From positions 62,001 through 126,000 of the forward strand of contig JAGLED010000008.1 in the NCBI GenBank assembly GCA_023145215.1: a DNA stretch of 64,000 bases, written 5' to 3'. Shown one piece after another: positions 1-10,289 of this stretch. Under the pieces are notes generated by a model, which saw only the letters and a program-made list of their open reading frames with translations, was not told the DNA's origin and searched no databases. Source of the stretch: Rhodospirillales bacterium. Lineage in GTDB: Bacteria; Pseudomonadota; Alphaproteobacteria; Rhodospirillales; Casp-alpha2. Every line of letters starts with the position of its first letter. The stretch's first letter is position 1. The translations under genes were made by a program, and so were the position numbers.

Positions 1-2
1 CG

Positions 3-131
3 CCCGGCGAAGTCGCAACGGCGGCGCCGCTGTTCGGCCAGCATACCGAAGAAGTGCTCGCTGAATATGGCTTCGAGGCGGACGAGATCGCGGCGTTCGC
101 CGACGAGGGCGCGGTCGCCAAATCAGGCTGA
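3..131 (+). CDS. C-terminal end of a CoA-transferase family III (CaiB/BaiF-like) protein, truncated by window start
   Basis: Open frame from window edge ...PGEVATAAPLFGQHTEEVLAEYGFEADEIAAFADEGAVAKSG*, typical of CaiB-type C-termini. Confidence 0.6.
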   Translation, partial: PGEVATAAPLFGQHTEEVLAEYGFEADEIAAFADEGAVAKSG

Positions 132-875
132 CCGGCAATCGTGCGCGGCGATGATTCGCGTCATCTGTTCGCCGACGTCGATCTCGGAAATCGAGGTTAC
201 TTCCAGGTTCTTGTCGTCGAAAACGTGCGCCCCGGCGTTCGGGGCATGCTGGGCTAAAACGTCGTCGCGCGCATGGAGCAAGGCTTCGACCGTGGGGCGG
301 AACAGGACGAGCATCGCATTGATCCACTGATTTACCATCGGCGACGGATCGTTGTGCCCGATATGAAAATGGCGCAGCAGGCGCGCCACGATGGTTGCAT
401 CACACCATGCTTCGCCGGTGACCCAGCGATTGGTCGTGAACAGGCGGGTTGCCTTGCCGTCGAACCCCATCGAGATCGCGACCAGGTGCGCCGGCGGTTC
501 GGTATCCGGACTCGCCGGATCGGGGTCCGGGTTCGCGCCCTTCGCCACCTCGGCGGGGAACCCGATCTGCCTCAAGAACGTGTGGAAGTGCCCGTGCTCT
601 TCGCCCCAACCGTTCCCACGCACGTCCGGCGGGTGAGAATGGTAATAGTACTGGGCATGGCTCCCCGGACAGTAGACATCGCCCTCGGGGTAATGATCCC
701 ACTGATAGAAATCCCTGTCCGTGCCCAGCAGTTCCGCCACCACGTTACTGCCGGTTTCGAACAGCTTGCGCTCGCACGCCAGAACGCACTGACCCGCTTC
801 ATACATCTCGTCCAGGACCGACTGCGAGAGCGTTTCAAGGGGCTGAACATCTTCTTGGCTCAGAACACGCATCAC
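123..875 (-). CDS. Conserved hypothetical protein (DUF6969-like)
   Basis: 250 aa ORF with coding-like composition, conserved His-rich motifs (HYPEGDVYCPGSHAQYYYHSHP). Confidence 0.6.
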   Translation of the reverse strand: MMRVLSQEDVQPLETLSQSVLDEMYEAGQCVLACERKLFETGSNVVAELLGTDRDFYQWDHYPEGDVYCPGSHAQYYYHSHPPDVRGNGWGEEHGHFHTFLRQIGFPAEVAKGANPDPDPASPDTEPPAHLVAISMGFDGKATRLFTTNRWVTGEAWCDATIVARLLRHFHIGHNDPSPMVNQWINAMLVLFRPTVEALLHARDDVLAQHAPNAGAHVFDDKNLEVTSISEIDVGEQMTRIIAAHDCRSA

Positions 876-1957
876 GCCCCATCCAACTGAACCGTTATCG
901 CGCGCCTTTCGTTGCCGCGTCTGGTTTCAAGCGTCATCGTCTCGTCCGGCCGCTTTTTGAACATGATCGTTTCCAGGGCAGACATCGACGATACCGGCAA
1001 CCCGTCGATATGCGTGATGATATCGCCTGCCTCCAGCCCGGCCTCAAAGGCCGGCCCATCGACGATGACACTTTCAACCATCGCGCCGCCACCTGACATG
1101 GCCATCGCCGGCGGTAACGGCCCCGCCCTGAAGCCGGCAACGCCGCGCACCACATGGCCGTGCGCCTTGAGATCGCCCACCACCCGCATCAACAACGGTA
1201 CCGACGTTGCGAAATTGACGCCGATATCGGCATCGCTTGATTTCGTGAAGATCGCCGCCACCATTCCGACCAGCCGCCCCTGCATATCGACCAGTGCGCC
1301 GCCGGACCCGCCCGGATTGACGGCGGCGTCTGTCTGGATGAAATCCTCCACCGGGTTGAAGCCCATGCCGCTGCGTCCGGTCGCGGAAACGACGCCGCAC
1401 GTGACACTCAGTCCGAGACCGAATTGATTCCCGATCGCGCAGACTGGCGCCGCCAGTTCCGGCGCGGGCGCGATGTCCAATACCGGCAGGTCGGCCTCGA
1501 CTTTCAAAAGCGCAATATCGGTCGCCTTGTCCCGCCCCGCGACCGCCGCTTTGAGAATGCGGCCGTCCTCGGTCATGACATCGATGTCGGTGGCATCGCC
1601 GATCACGTGAACGTTGGTCGCAATGTAGCCGCCCGGCATGACCGCGACACCTGTCCCCTGCGGATCGCGTGGTATCCCCGTCGGATCCGTCCCGCGCGCC
1701 GCCAGCGACCAGTCCGGCTTGATGCGGACGACCGAATTCAGGACTTTGACGTCGAGCGCCAGCACCGTGCCCGGCCAGACCGAGAGCGCAACGCAAAACA
1801 CCGTCATCATGCGAACCATGATCTTCATAAGAAACAGGATGACGCGAAGCCGCATGTCAGTAAACTCAATCCCTGGGGAGAACGAGTATGCTTCATAACC
1901 CTGAGGATGCGGTATCCGCGTTTCCGCGCGCCTTGCTGGCGCATGCCCCGACGCCAC
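872..1957 (-). CDS. Trypsin-like serine protease with PDZ domain (HtrA/DegP-like); real start probably internal near MKIMVRMMTVFCVALSVWPG
   Basis: TNVHVIGDATDIDV, DIALLKVE, GGSGGALVDMQGRLVG motifs and a C-terminal PDZ; ATGA-type overlap with downstream gene. Confidence 0.85.
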   Translation of the reverse strand: MASGHAPARRAETRIPHPQGYEAYSFSPGIEFTDMRLRVILFLMKIMVRMMTVFCVALSVWPGTVLALDVKVLNSVVRIKPDWSLAARGTDPTGIPRDPQGTGVAVMPGGYIATNVHVIGDATDIDVMTEDGRILKAAVAGRDKATDIALLKVEADLPVLDIAPAPELAAPVCAIGNQFGLGLSVTCGVVSATGRSGMGFNPVEDFIQTDAAVNPGGSGGALVDMQGRLVGMVAAIFTKSSDADIGVNFATSVPLLMRVVGDLKAHGHVVRGVAGFRAGPLPPAMAMSGGGAMVESVIVDGPAFEAGLEAGDIITHIDGLPVSSMSALETIMFKKRPDETMTLETRRGNERRAITVQLDGA

Positions 1958-2928
1958 TGGTCCCGCTCGGGAACACGATGCGGGGCAGTGGGCACGACCA
2001 CCTGTTCGTCAAACGCGATGACCTGACGGGACTGGCGATTGGCGGCAACAAGGCGCGCCAGCTCGAATACTATTTCGGCCAGGCGCTTTCGGAAGGCGCC
2101 GATACGGTGCTGATCACGGGCGCCGTGCAGTCGAACTTCGTCCGTCAATGCGCGGCGGCGGCCCGAAAGCTCGGCCTCGCGTGTGAGATCCAGTTGGAAA
2201 ACCGTGTCCAAGGCATGCCCGCCGGACAGGAAAAGACGGGGAACATGTTGCTCGACCGGCTGCTTGGCGTGCCGATCCACATGTTTCCGGTCGGTGAGGA
2301 CGAAAAAGCCGCAGACTATAATCTTGAAAAAATTGCCGACGATGTCCGGTCGCGCGGCGGTAAGCCCTACGTGATTCACCTGGGTGCCGATCATCCGCCG
2401 TTGGGCGCGCTCGGGTACGTCGATTGCGCGCGTGAGATCATCGAACAAACGGACGCGCTGGGGGTGAAGCTGGGTGCGGTCATCGTCGCCAGCGGCAGTG
2501 CCGCGTCACACGCGGGTGTCGTAACCGGTTTACGTCATTATGGGTCGGACGCAACGGTCCATGGGATTTGCGTCCGCCGCACGGCCGACCTGCAGCATCC
2601 ACGCGTCCTGAAACGCAGCCGCGATTTAGCCGGCATGCTGGGGTCCCCGGATCTGGTTCAGGACGCCGACGTGATCACCACAGACGCCTATCTGGGGGAG
2701 GGCTACGGCAAGCCGACCCCGGGCACCATGGCCGCCATCGCGCGGGGCGCGAAAGAAGAGACGTTGCTCCTCGACCCGGTCTATAGCGGCAAGGCGTTCG
2801 ACGGGTTTCTGAGCCTGCTCAACGAAGGCGCGCTTCCCTCGGACAAGGCATGCGTTTTCATCCACACGGGCGGCACGCCTGGTCTGTTCGCCTACGCGCA
2901 CCTGTGGGAACCCGCGAGGGCGTCATGA
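1888..2928 (+). CDS. D-cysteine desulfhydrase / ACC deaminase-like PLP enzyme
   Basis: KRDDLTGLAIGGNKARQLEYYFGQAL PLP-lysine motif; SD GGGAGAACGAGT. Confidence 0.85.
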   Translation: MLHNPEDAVSAFPRALLAHAPTPLVPLGNTMRGSGHDHLFVKRDDLTGLAIGGNKARQLEYYFGQALSEGADTVLITGAVQSNFVRQCAAAARKLGLACEIQLENRVQGMPAGQEKTGNMLLDRLLGVPIHMFPVGEDEKAADYNLEKIADDVRSRGGKPYVIHLGADHPPLGALGYVDCAREIIEQTDALGVKLGAVIVASGSAASHAGVVTGLRHYGSDATVHGICVRRTADLQHPRVLKRSRDLAGMLGSPDLVQDADVITTDAYLGEGYGKPTPGTMAAIARGAKEETLLLDPVYSGKAFDGFLSLLNEGALPSDKACVFIHTGGTPGLFAYAHLWEPARAS

Positions 2929-3404
2929 AACTGCCGCGCACCATCCGGCTCGACCCGTCGGACACGAATGTATTCGCATTGGCGGCGGCACCCGGCGAAT
3001 GGGCGGTGACCGGGACCTTTGCCTTTGTGGACGCCACACCCGAGCAGATGGACAATAAGACCCAGCTCGCGTTCAAATCGGGTTGGCTGGGCCTTTCGAG
3101 CTTTGGCTTTTCGACCTTCGTACAGGTCACCGTCGTCCCCGAAGGCGAGGACGAGGCGGCGGCGCGCGCGCTCGCGACGCACTTGTTCGAAGATTACGGC
3201 GCACCCGATATGCTGATGGCGTTGACGGCTGCGAAAAGTGAGATTGCCTACGCCGCCTCGCTTTGCGACCAGCCTGCCGGAACGCTCCTCGCCATCGAGC
3301 GCGAGATGACCGAAGACGGCATCACCGAAAAGATTCGCGTCATGCCGCGTCCCGACGAGGACGGCGGGCACGCGCAGATATGGTCGCTCACCGAAGATTG
3401 CTGA
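2925..3404 (+). CDS. Conserved hypothetical protein (DUF6505-like)
   Basis: ATGA overlap with preceding gene; MKLPRTIRLDPSDTNVF... Confidence 0.6.
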   Translation: MKLPRTIRLDPSDTNVFALAAAPGEWAVTGTFAFVDATPEQMDNKTQLAFKSGWLGLSSFGFSTFVQVTVVPEGEDEAAARALATHLFEDYGAPDMLMALTAAKSEIAYAASLCDQPAGTLLAIEREMTEDGITEKIRVMPRPDEDGGHAQIWSLTEDC

Positions 3405-3801
3405 ACCGCCCCTGGCGACAGCCCAGGTAACGCCGCAACTGCCACGGCGTCACGATATACCACGCACGAATGCCGAGCACCCGCTTCACCGCTTCGACGC
3501 ATGTGAACGGTGCGGGCGGCATGGCCCTGCGGACGGGCGCCCGGCGCTGCACGGGAACGGCATCGCAACCGCATGCATTGAACGATTGGATGATCTCCCT
3601 GGGCGTGAGCGCGTCCAGGGTCGTGATTTCGGTACTGTTGGAAAGCGGGTCGATCAGGTGCCAGCGGCCGCCTGACTGGGCCGCAACGAGACAATGCCGG
3701 TAGGCCGGCTTCAACGCCCGCAGATATGAAAGCTCCGACGGACCGAAAATCACGATCGCCAAAGACTGCCCGCGCGGGCGGAGAGTGGAATATCTGCTCA
3801 T
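3388..3801 (-). CDS. Hypothetical protein (MSRYSTLRPRGQSLAIVIFGPSELSYL...)
   Basis: Start trimmed to internal Met that overlaps (ATGA) the upstream ORF; conserved-looking composition. Confidence 0.5.
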   Translation of the reverse strand: MSRYSTLRPRGQSLAIVIFGPSELSYLRALKPAYRHCLVAAQSGGRWHLIDPLSNSTEITTLDALTPREIIQSFNACGCDAVPVQRRAPVRRAMPPAPFTCVEAVKRVLGIRAWYIVTPWQLRRYLGCRQGRFSNLR

Positions 3802-4169
3802 TCGACAATCCCCCGGTCGATCAGCAGCGGCTCTAGGACATCGAACGCATCGAGCCAAATGATCCAGTCGACCGCTTCCTCGTCGACATCGGGAAACGGC
3901 GGGCGGTCGAGAAAGCCGTATTCACCCATGACTTCCAGATGCAGATCGCAAAGTTCATGGGCCCGGTGCAACCTGGATACGATGGCGTACACATCGTCCG
4001 GCAGACAGGGCCTGTCGTAAACGGCGTCGCCCTGGGCCGCCTTCGCCTTCTCCGCCCGCGCTTTCTCGGTGCGCATGAACCAGAACCATGCCTCCTCGGC
4101 GCTGGAGAATCGGACGACCGGCCGCGCATCACCGATCGGGGACGGCCGGTTACGTTGGGCTGCGTACAT
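3798..4169 (-). CDS. Hypothetical protein, paired with 3388..3801
   Basis: Translationally coupled overlap; coding composition. Confidence 0.5.
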   Translation of the reverse strand: MYAAQRNRPSPIGDARPVVRFSSAEEAWFWFMRTEKARAEKAKAAQGDAVYDRPCLPDDVYAIVSRLHRAHELCDLHLEVMGEYGFLDRPPFPDVDEEAVDWIIWLDAFDVLEPLLIDRGIVE

Positions 4170-4363
4170 TATTTACTTCCTCTCTTTCCTGGGTGGTTTA
4201 CCGGTTTATCTTGTCGGATTTCCGCACATGGGAATGTCCAAAAGGGTCACCGTTTTAAATATATTTCGGTACATATTTCTATTTATACGTGTTTTCTTGA
4301 CGATTCCGCACGTTTTGACTCTCCCGGTCAAACGTATAAAAAAGAACCGAGGGAGGCCTTCGC

Positions 4364-5221
4364 ATGGCACACAACGCACCCGGCACGGTCTGGACGTACG
4401 CGGATGAAGCATGGCACGACGGTGACAAGGGCGTACTCGCGCCTCGGCACCAGGCTTTCTGGCTGGCGTCCACCGTATTCGACGGTGCCAGGTATATGTC
4501 GGGCCGGACACCGGATCTGGACAAACACGCCGCACGGCTGATGAATTCCGCACGCGTTCTTGGTCTGAAGCCGACGAAGACGGTGGAGGAAATCGAGAAG
4601 CTGGCCTGGGAAGGCATCGCCAAATTCGACAAGGACGCGGATCTGTATATCTGCCCGATTTTCTATGCCGAAGAAGGCGCGGTCGTTTTGCCCGACCCGG
4701 AAAGCACGCGCTTTGCAATGGTGGTCCGCGAAGCGCCGATGCCGCCGTTCGAAGGGTTCAGTGCGTGTCTTTCAAGCTTTCGCCGCCCCGCCCGTGACAT
4801 GGCGCCGACGGAAGCCAAGGCTTCGTGTCTTTATCCGAACGTCGCGCGCACGGTCGGCGAAGCGCAGGAAAAGGGATTCGATGTCGGCGTCGTGCTGGAC
4901 CCGAGCGGCAACGTCGCCGAGTTCTCGTATGCCAACCTTTTCATGGTGAAGGACAGCGTCGTCACCACACCGGCGATCAACGGCACGTTCCTGAACGGCA
5001 TCACACGCCAGCGCGTCATCAAGCTTTTGCGCGACGACGGCTATGAGATCGTCGAGCGCGCCGTCGATTTCAAGGAACTGCTGTCTGCCGACGAACTGTT
5101 CGCCACCGGCAACTATGCCAAGGTCAAACCGTGCACCAAGCTTGAAGACCGGGAATACCAGCCAGGCCCCGTCGCAACGCGCGCCCGCGAGCTGTACTTC
5201 GAGTTCGCCAAGACCGCTTAG
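4364..5221 (+). CDS. Branched-chain amino acid aminotransferase-like (class IV PLP)
   Basis: GVLAPRHQAFWLASTVFDGARY, EFSYANLFMVKDSVVTTPAINGTFLNGITRQRVI; SD GAGGGAGG. Confidence 0.85.
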   Translation: MAHNAPGTVWTYADEAWHDGDKGVLAPRHQAFWLASTVFDGARYMSGRTPDLDKHAARLMNSARVLGLKPTKTVEEIEKLAWEGIAKFDKDADLYICPIFYAEEGAVVLPDPESTRFAMVVREAPMPPFEGFSACLSSFRRPARDMAPTEAKASCLYPNVARTVGEAQEKGFDVGVVLDPSGNVAEFSYANLFMVKDSVVTTPAINGTFLNGITRQRVIKLLRDDGYEIVERAVDFKELLSADELFATGNYAKVKPCTKLEDREYQPGPVATRARELYFEFAKTA

Positions 5222-5224
5222 ACG

Positions 5225-6151
5225 TCAGGCCAGAAGCGCGCCCAGGAAGATGATCAGGCCGACGTCCCGGTTCGACTTGAAACGCGCCAAACAGTTTTTC
5301 GGCGCGTCGATCTCCAGCGTTCCCACCTGCCAGGCGAACTGCACCGCTGCCGCCCCCAGCATCAGGAAATAAAACCACCCCATGCCCGCCGCATCGCCAG
5401 CGAACGCCATGAGGACAACGGTCAACGTATAGAACAGCGCCACGAACGGCTTGGTGTTGCGTCCGAGCTTGATCGAGGCGGACTTCACCCCCACCAACAT
5501 GTCGTCTTCCTTGTCCTGGTGGCCGTAAACCGTGTCGTAACCAAGGGTCCAGAAGAACCCGGCGACGTACATCAGAATGGCAGGCCAGCCGACACTGCCT
5601 TCGACGGCGGCCCACGCGAGCAATGCCCCCCAGTTGAAGGTGATCCCGAGAAACGCCTGCGGCCAGTAGGTGATGCGCTTCATCAACGGATAAACGGCGA
5701 CCAGACCGAGCGAGGCAACGCCCATCGTGATGGCCGCCGTGTTGAACTGTAAAAGCACGCCAAGCCCAATCAGCAACAGACACGCGAGGAACGCCAGCGC
5801 CTGTTTCACGCTGACCTCGCCTGACGCGATTGGCCGGTCCGCCGTTCGCGCCACCTTGCCGTCGATATCGCGGTCCCAGAGATCGTTGACCACGCATCCC
5901 GCACCCCGCATGACGAATGCGCCGACGGCGAAAAGCGTGATGAACCAGGGATCCGGCCTCGAGCCGAGCACGGCGCCGCTCGCCATTGTCACCGACCACA
6001 GGCAGGGCAGGAGGAGAAGCCACGTGCCGATCGGGCGGTCGGCGCGAATCAGGCGCATGTAAGGCCGGACCTTGCGGGGCGCAAGACGGATCATCCAGGA
6101 ATCGCGCCGGATATCGCTCGCACTCTGATACGTCGTACCGGGATAGGACAT
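5225..6151 (-). CDS. ubiA: 4-hydroxybenzoate polyprenyltransferase
   Basis: GAGCVVNDLWDRDIDGKVARTADRP and GYDTVYGHQDKEDD (UbiA Asp-rich motifs). Confidence 0.93.
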   Translation of the reverse strand: MSYPGTTYQSASDIRRDSWMIRLAPRKVRPYMRLIRADRPIGTWLLLLPCLWSVTMASGAVLGSRPDPWFITLFAVGAFVMRGAGCVVNDLWDRDIDGKVARTADRPIASGEVSVKQALAFLACLLLIGLGVLLQFNTAAITMGVASLGLVAVYPLMKRITYWPQAFLGITFNWGALLAWAAVEGSVGWPAILMYVAGFFWTLGYDTVYGHQDKEDDMLVGVKSASIKLGRNTKPFVALFYTLTVVLMAFAGDAAGMGWFYFLMLGAAAVQFAWQVGTLEIDAPKNCLARFKSNRDVGLIIFLGALLA

Positions 6152-6259
6152 CCGGCGTTTATAGCTGACGCGCGGGTCAAGGTGAAAGTCCTGATCGGCA
6201 ATATCGGGACGGTTTACGAGACCCCGGGCCCGAACGATAATCCCGGTCGGGAGAACGAG

Positions 6260-6997
6260 ATGGCGGAAAAATCACCGATCCGGCTCTATGTCGACGCGCC
6301 GCTCGAAGCGGATGCGGCAGTGCCGCTCGAACGCGGGCAAAGTCATTACCTGGTCAACGTCATGCGTCAGACGGTGGGGGCACATGTTTCCCTGTTTAAC
6401 GGACGCGACGGGGAGTGGGCGGGCGAGATCGCCGCGGCCGACAAGAAGGCAGCTGTCATATCCGTCATCAACCGGGTACGCACGCAGGATCCGGCACCCG
6501 ACGTCTGGTTGCTATTTGCACCCTTGAAAAAGGACCGTACGGATTTCCTGATCGAGAAAGCGACGGAACTGGGCGCTTCGAAGCTGATCCCGGTAACGAC
6601 ACAGTTCACACAGTCGACCCGCCTGAATACGGAGCGCGCCCGCGCCACCGCCATCGAGGCGGCCGAGCAGTCACGCCGGCTGACGATCCCGGAAATCGCC
6701 GAGCCTGCATCGCTGGCGCATGTCCTCGCCGGCTGGCCCAAAGACCGGCGGCTGGTTTATCTGGATGAAACCGGAGGCGGCGCACCGCTTGCCGAGATTC
6801 TGACCGGCCACGACGACGCTCTCGCATTCTTGATCGGCCCTGAGGGCGGCTTCGCGCCGGACGAGCTTGACGCGCTCCGCGATCTGACCTTTTCTGTCGC
6901 CGCCGATTTGGGGCCGCGTATCCTGCGCGCCGAAACGGCGGCCGCCGCAGCGCTAGCTATTCGCCAATCCGTTGCCGATTTGAAACCGAAATCCTGA
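6260..6997 (+). CDS. rsmE: 16S rRNA (uracil1498-N3)-methyltransferase RsmE
   Basis: LIGPEGGFAPDELDAL and LGPRILRAETAAAAAL motifs. Confidence 0.93.
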   Translation: MAEKSPIRLYVDAPLEADAAVPLERGQSHYLVNVMRQTVGAHVSLFNGRDGEWAGEIAAADKKAAVISVINRVRTQDPAPDVWLLFAPLKKDRTDFLIEKATELGASKLIPVTTQFTQSTRLNTERARATAIEAAEQSRRLTIPEIAEPASLAHVLAGWPKDRRLVYLDETGGGAPLAEILTGHDDALAFLIGPEGGFAPDELDALRDLTFSVAADLGPRILRAETAAAAALAIRQSVADLKPKS

Positions 6998-7015
6998 TCC
7001 CTGTCGGAGAATCTC

Positions 7016-8383
7016 ATGTCCGGTGCTTCCGCAAAAAACGACACCCCCATCGACAGCAAGGACGTACTCGTCCGCTATATGGAGAGCGGTTGCAAACCGC
7101 CAGAGCAGTGGCGCATCGGCACGGAACATGAAAAGTTCGCGTTCCGCCTCTCGGACCTCAAACCGCTGACCTACGACGGCGATCAGGGCATCCGCGAACT
7201 TCTGATGCGCCTCACGCGCTTCGGATGGGAACCGGTTTACGAAGGCGAGAACGTTATCGCCCTGACGTCAAAGGACGGGGGTTCGGTGTCGCTGGAACCG
7301 GCGGGCCAGTTGGAGCTTTCGGGCGCGGCGGTCGAGAACATTCACCAGACGTGTGATGAAGTGTCGAGCCACCTCCAGCAGGTCAAGGCCGTCGCCAAGG
7401 AGATGGAGATCGGTTTCGTCGGTCTGGGATATCGCCCCAAGTGGCCGGTCGAGGACGTCCCCTGGATGCCCAAGGGCCGCTACAAGATCATGCGCGAATA
7501 CATGCCGAAGAAGGGCAAACTCGGCCTCGAAATGATGCAGTCGACCTGCACGGTGCAGGTGAACCTCGACTTCTGCTCCGAAGACGTCATGGTTGAGATG
7601 TTCAGGATTTCCCTCGCCCTGCAGCCCATTGCGACGGCGCTCTGGGCCAACTCACCGTTCAGGAAAGGCAAGCCCAGCGATTTTCTGTCCTACCGCAGTC
7701 ACATCTGGACCGACGTCGACCCGGACCGGAGCGGCATGCTGCCGTTCGTGTTCGAGGACGGCATGGGCTTCGAGCGGTATGTCGATTACGCGCTCGACGT
7801 GCCGATGTACTTCGTCTATCGCGACGGCAATTACATCGACGCGTCCGGCCAGTCGTTCCGCGACTTCATGAAGGGTGAATTGCCGGCCTATCCGGGTCAC
7901 AAACCCGTTCTTTCCGACTGGGCCGATCATATCTCGACCATTTTCCCGGAAGTGCGGCTGAAAACGTTCCTCGAAATGCGGGGCGCCGATGGCGGGCCGT
8001 GGAACCGGCTTTGCGCATTGTCGGCGTTCTGGGTCGGACTTTTGTACGATGGCGAGGCGCGCGCCGCCGCCTACGACCTGATCAAGGACTGGACGGCCGA
8101 AGAACGCCAAGCGCTTCGCGACGAGGTGCCGCGGACCGCCCTCAAGACCCCGTTCCGCAATCAGACGGTCCGCGAGATCGCCAGCGAAGCACTTTGTATT
8201 TCGCACCGGGGCCTCAAGAACCGCAACCGGCTCGACAGCGTCGGGATGGACGAAAGCCACTTCCTGCAGCCGATTTTCCAGACCGCCGAGAGCGGGCTCA
8301 CGCCGGCGGACGAACTGCTTGCCGCCTATCATCGGCTGTGGAAGGGCAACGTCGATCAGGTGTTCACCGAGTACGCGTACTGA
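7016..8383 (+). CDS. gshA: Glutamate-cysteine ligase (alphaproteobacterial/plant type)
   Basis: [45 protein letters not shown]. Confidence 0.93.
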   Translation: MSGASAKNDTPIDSKDVLVRYMESGCKPPEQWRIGTEHEKFAFRLSDLKPLTYDGDQGIRELLMRLTRFGWEPVYEGENVIALTSKDGGSVSLEPAGQLELSGAAVENIHQTCDEVSSHLQQVKAVAKEMEIGFVGLGYRPKWPVEDVPWMPKGRYKIMREYMPKKGKLGLEMMQSTCTVQVNLDFCSEDVMVEMFRISLALQPIATALWANSPFRKGKPSDFLSYRSHIWTDVDPDRSGMLPFVFEDGMGFERYVDYALDVPMYFVYRDGNYIDASGQSFRDFMKGELPAYPGHKPVLSDWADHISTIFPEVRLKTFLEMRGADGGPWNRLCALSAFWVGLLYDGEARAAAYDLIKDWTAEERQALRDEVPRTALKTPFRNQTVREIASEALCISHRGLKNRNRLDSVGMDESHFLQPIFQTAESGLTPADELLAAYHRLWKGNVDQVFTEYAY

Positions 8384-8505
8384 CCTTTCGCCCGGATCAA
8401 ATTACAGAGCGAGAACATCCAAAATCCGCAGGCCGATTATGTGATCCGATAAAATTCCTCTAGCCTTTGCATGACTTCGGTAACGAGAATAGTGCGGTTG
8501 CGTTA

Positions 8506-9399
8506 ATGCGTTTCATCATCACTCTTGTCGGATTTATCGCACTGCTGGCCCCGGCATCTGCAGACGCAGATGGCACGCTATCCATTGATAATTTCCCTTG
8601 CGCAGAAGTCGCGGCTTTTCCGGATGATCCGGCAGAGATGACCCGAGAACAACTGTTCTACGCCGCGCACGCTTATGACAGCGGGGATTGCGGCGCAGAA
8701 GACGATAGTCTCGCATTCTCTTATTACAATGAGAGCGTTGAGCGAGGTGACCGATTCCCCATGATCCGGCTCGGTTATTTTTATCTGAACGGGACCGGCA
8801 TCAGGAGAGACATCGAAAAGGCGCAGTATTGGTTCCGGAGTTATGCGCTGGCATATCCAACCGCAAATGTCAGCGAATGGGACGGCATCGTTGAATCATT
8901 GTTCCATGGAGACCCGTTACCCGATGTTTTTCTGGCAGAAATCGCGAAGCGTGCCCAAGAGTATAATGGTAGCCCGGATATCTTGATGGAGAATTACCAC
9001 CGTCTTGCCGACGGGGACGGCGTTCGTGCCAATCCGGAGCGCGCCAAAATATGGCTTATGCAGGCCGTCGAAAAGAAACACCCGGACGCACTGTATGAAC
9101 TCGCCCAACGGCTTCGTGCAGAAAGAAACAGCAAAGGCGGTTATCGGGTATATTTACGGCTGGCCGCAGAAGCCAACCACCCAAAAGCGCAAAAAGAGTT
9201 GGGCGAGAACTACCTGACCACAGGCCAAGAGCTATCTGAAAAATATCACGCCTTGGTTTGGCTCGTCCGCGCCCAAATAAATGGCGTGAATGTGGAAATG
9301 CTTATTCGCAAGGCCGAGCAGCAGCTTGATGAACAACACCGTGCTTGGGCTCGCGAAAAAGCTGCCGATTTCAATTTCACACCGAGAAGTCAAGATTGA
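8506..9399 (+). CDS. Secreted Sel1-like repeat protein; putative immunity protein for the convergent effector
   Basis: Signal peptide MRFIITLVGFIALLAPASADA; FSYYNESVERGDRFPMIRLGYFYLNGTGI Sel1-type repeats; 3' end abuts effector 9403..10248. Confidence 0.65.
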   Translation: MRFIITLVGFIALLAPASADADGTLSIDNFPCAEVAAFPDDPAEMTREQLFYAAHAYDSGDCGAEDDSLAFSYYNESVERGDRFPMIRLGYFYLNGTGIRRDIEKAQYWFRSYALAYPTANVSEWDGIVESLFHGDPLPDVFLAEIAKRAQEYNGSPDILMENYHRLADGDGVRANPERAKIWLMQAVEKKHPDALYELAQRLRAERNSKGGYRVYLRLAAEANHPKAQKELGENYLTTGQELSEKYHALVWLVRAQINGVNVEMLIRKAEQQLDEQHRAWAREKAADFNFTPRSQD

Positions 9400-9402
9400 G
9401 CC

Positions 9403-10248
9403 TCAAATGCATTTCGCCCGATGCTTGCGCTCAAGGTTCGATAACTCCATCCGTGCATCTGTTAAACGCCTCCGGCTATCCTCATAAGACTTTCTCGCGA
9501 TTTCCATTGCGTTTCGTGCCGCTCGTCGGCCATCCCAGGCAGAAGCGATGACTTCCAGCATCAATAGTTTCCCAGCAGAGCTTAAAGCCGCCCGGAGCCA
9601 AGCACGGATATCACTCACGTCATCTGGAATATCCGGAATTGCCGCTTCGGTGATCTTCGATAGAAGGTGGCTCTCTGCATCTGTGAAATCTTGTGCATGA
9701 TTTAAGTAGTTTTCACGAAAGCTGCGCAACTCTATACGAAAGGTTTCAACGTCTATGATTTTGCGTTGAATATCGATAGCCGACTTTTTGCATATACTGT
9801 CATTCGCGTCCAAATCCTCCGCCCGGCAGCGGCAGTTGGGCGCCTCGCCCGGATGGCCGCCCTCGGGCGGGTTGTTCCACTCGAAGACCTTGCCGTCCCG
9901 TTCGGCGTGTTCAGAGCGGACCTTGCTGTCGCCCCGCGTACGCCAGATGTATTTGCCTTCGTTTTCGGCGCGCGCTGAAGCACCGGACGAGTTCGTGTCC
10001 AAAGCGGTGCGGATCGCTTTTTCGGTGTCGTCGCCCGGCCGCACTTCACCCGTCGTACGCATGCCTTTGTCGCGCTGGAGATCGGAAACCGCATCGAAAA
10101 GCTGGGCATCGGGATACGGTGTCATGCCGTAGCCGGGTGCCTTGTAATACTCGAGCCTTTGCAGGGCGATCTTGGTCTTGATTGCGTCGTCGAGATCGAC
10201 GTGCGTGCTCGAAGCCAGCGGCGCCTTGATGAAGAAACGTGTGGTCAT
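9403..10248 (-). CDS. Putative effector: PG-binding-like N-terminal module + Mu F/SPP1 gp7-like motif + helical C-terminus
   Basis: N-term STHVDLDDAIKTKIALQRLEYYKAPGYGMTPYPDAQLFDAVSDLQRDKGMRTTGEVRPGDDTE shared with 40.7-42.3 kb ORFs; YIWRTRGDSKVRSEHAERDGKVFEWNNPPEGGHPGEAPNCRCRAED. Confidence 0.6.
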   Translation of the reverse strand: MTTRFFIKAPLASSTHVDLDDAIKTKIALQRLEYYKAPGYGMTPYPDAQLFDAVSDLQRDKGMRTTGEVRPGDDTEKAIRTALDTNSSGASARAENEGKYIWRTRGDSKVRSEHAERDGKVFEWNNPPEGGHPGEAPNCRCRAEDLDANDSICKKSAIDIQRKIIDVETFRIELRSFRENYLNHAQDFTDAESHLLSKITEAAIPDIPDDVSDIRAWLRAALSSAGKLLMLEVIASAWDGRRAARNAMEIARKSYEDSRRRLTDARMELSNLERKHRAKCI

Positions 10249-10269
10249 TTGTCAGGTCCTTTCAGACAT

Positions 10270-10289
10270 AAAAAAAGCCCCGCCGGGCT
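10270..10289 (-). terminator. Intrinsic terminator upstream of effector 9403..10248
   Basis: On minus strand AGCCCGGCGGGGCT followed by U7. Confidence 0.6.
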
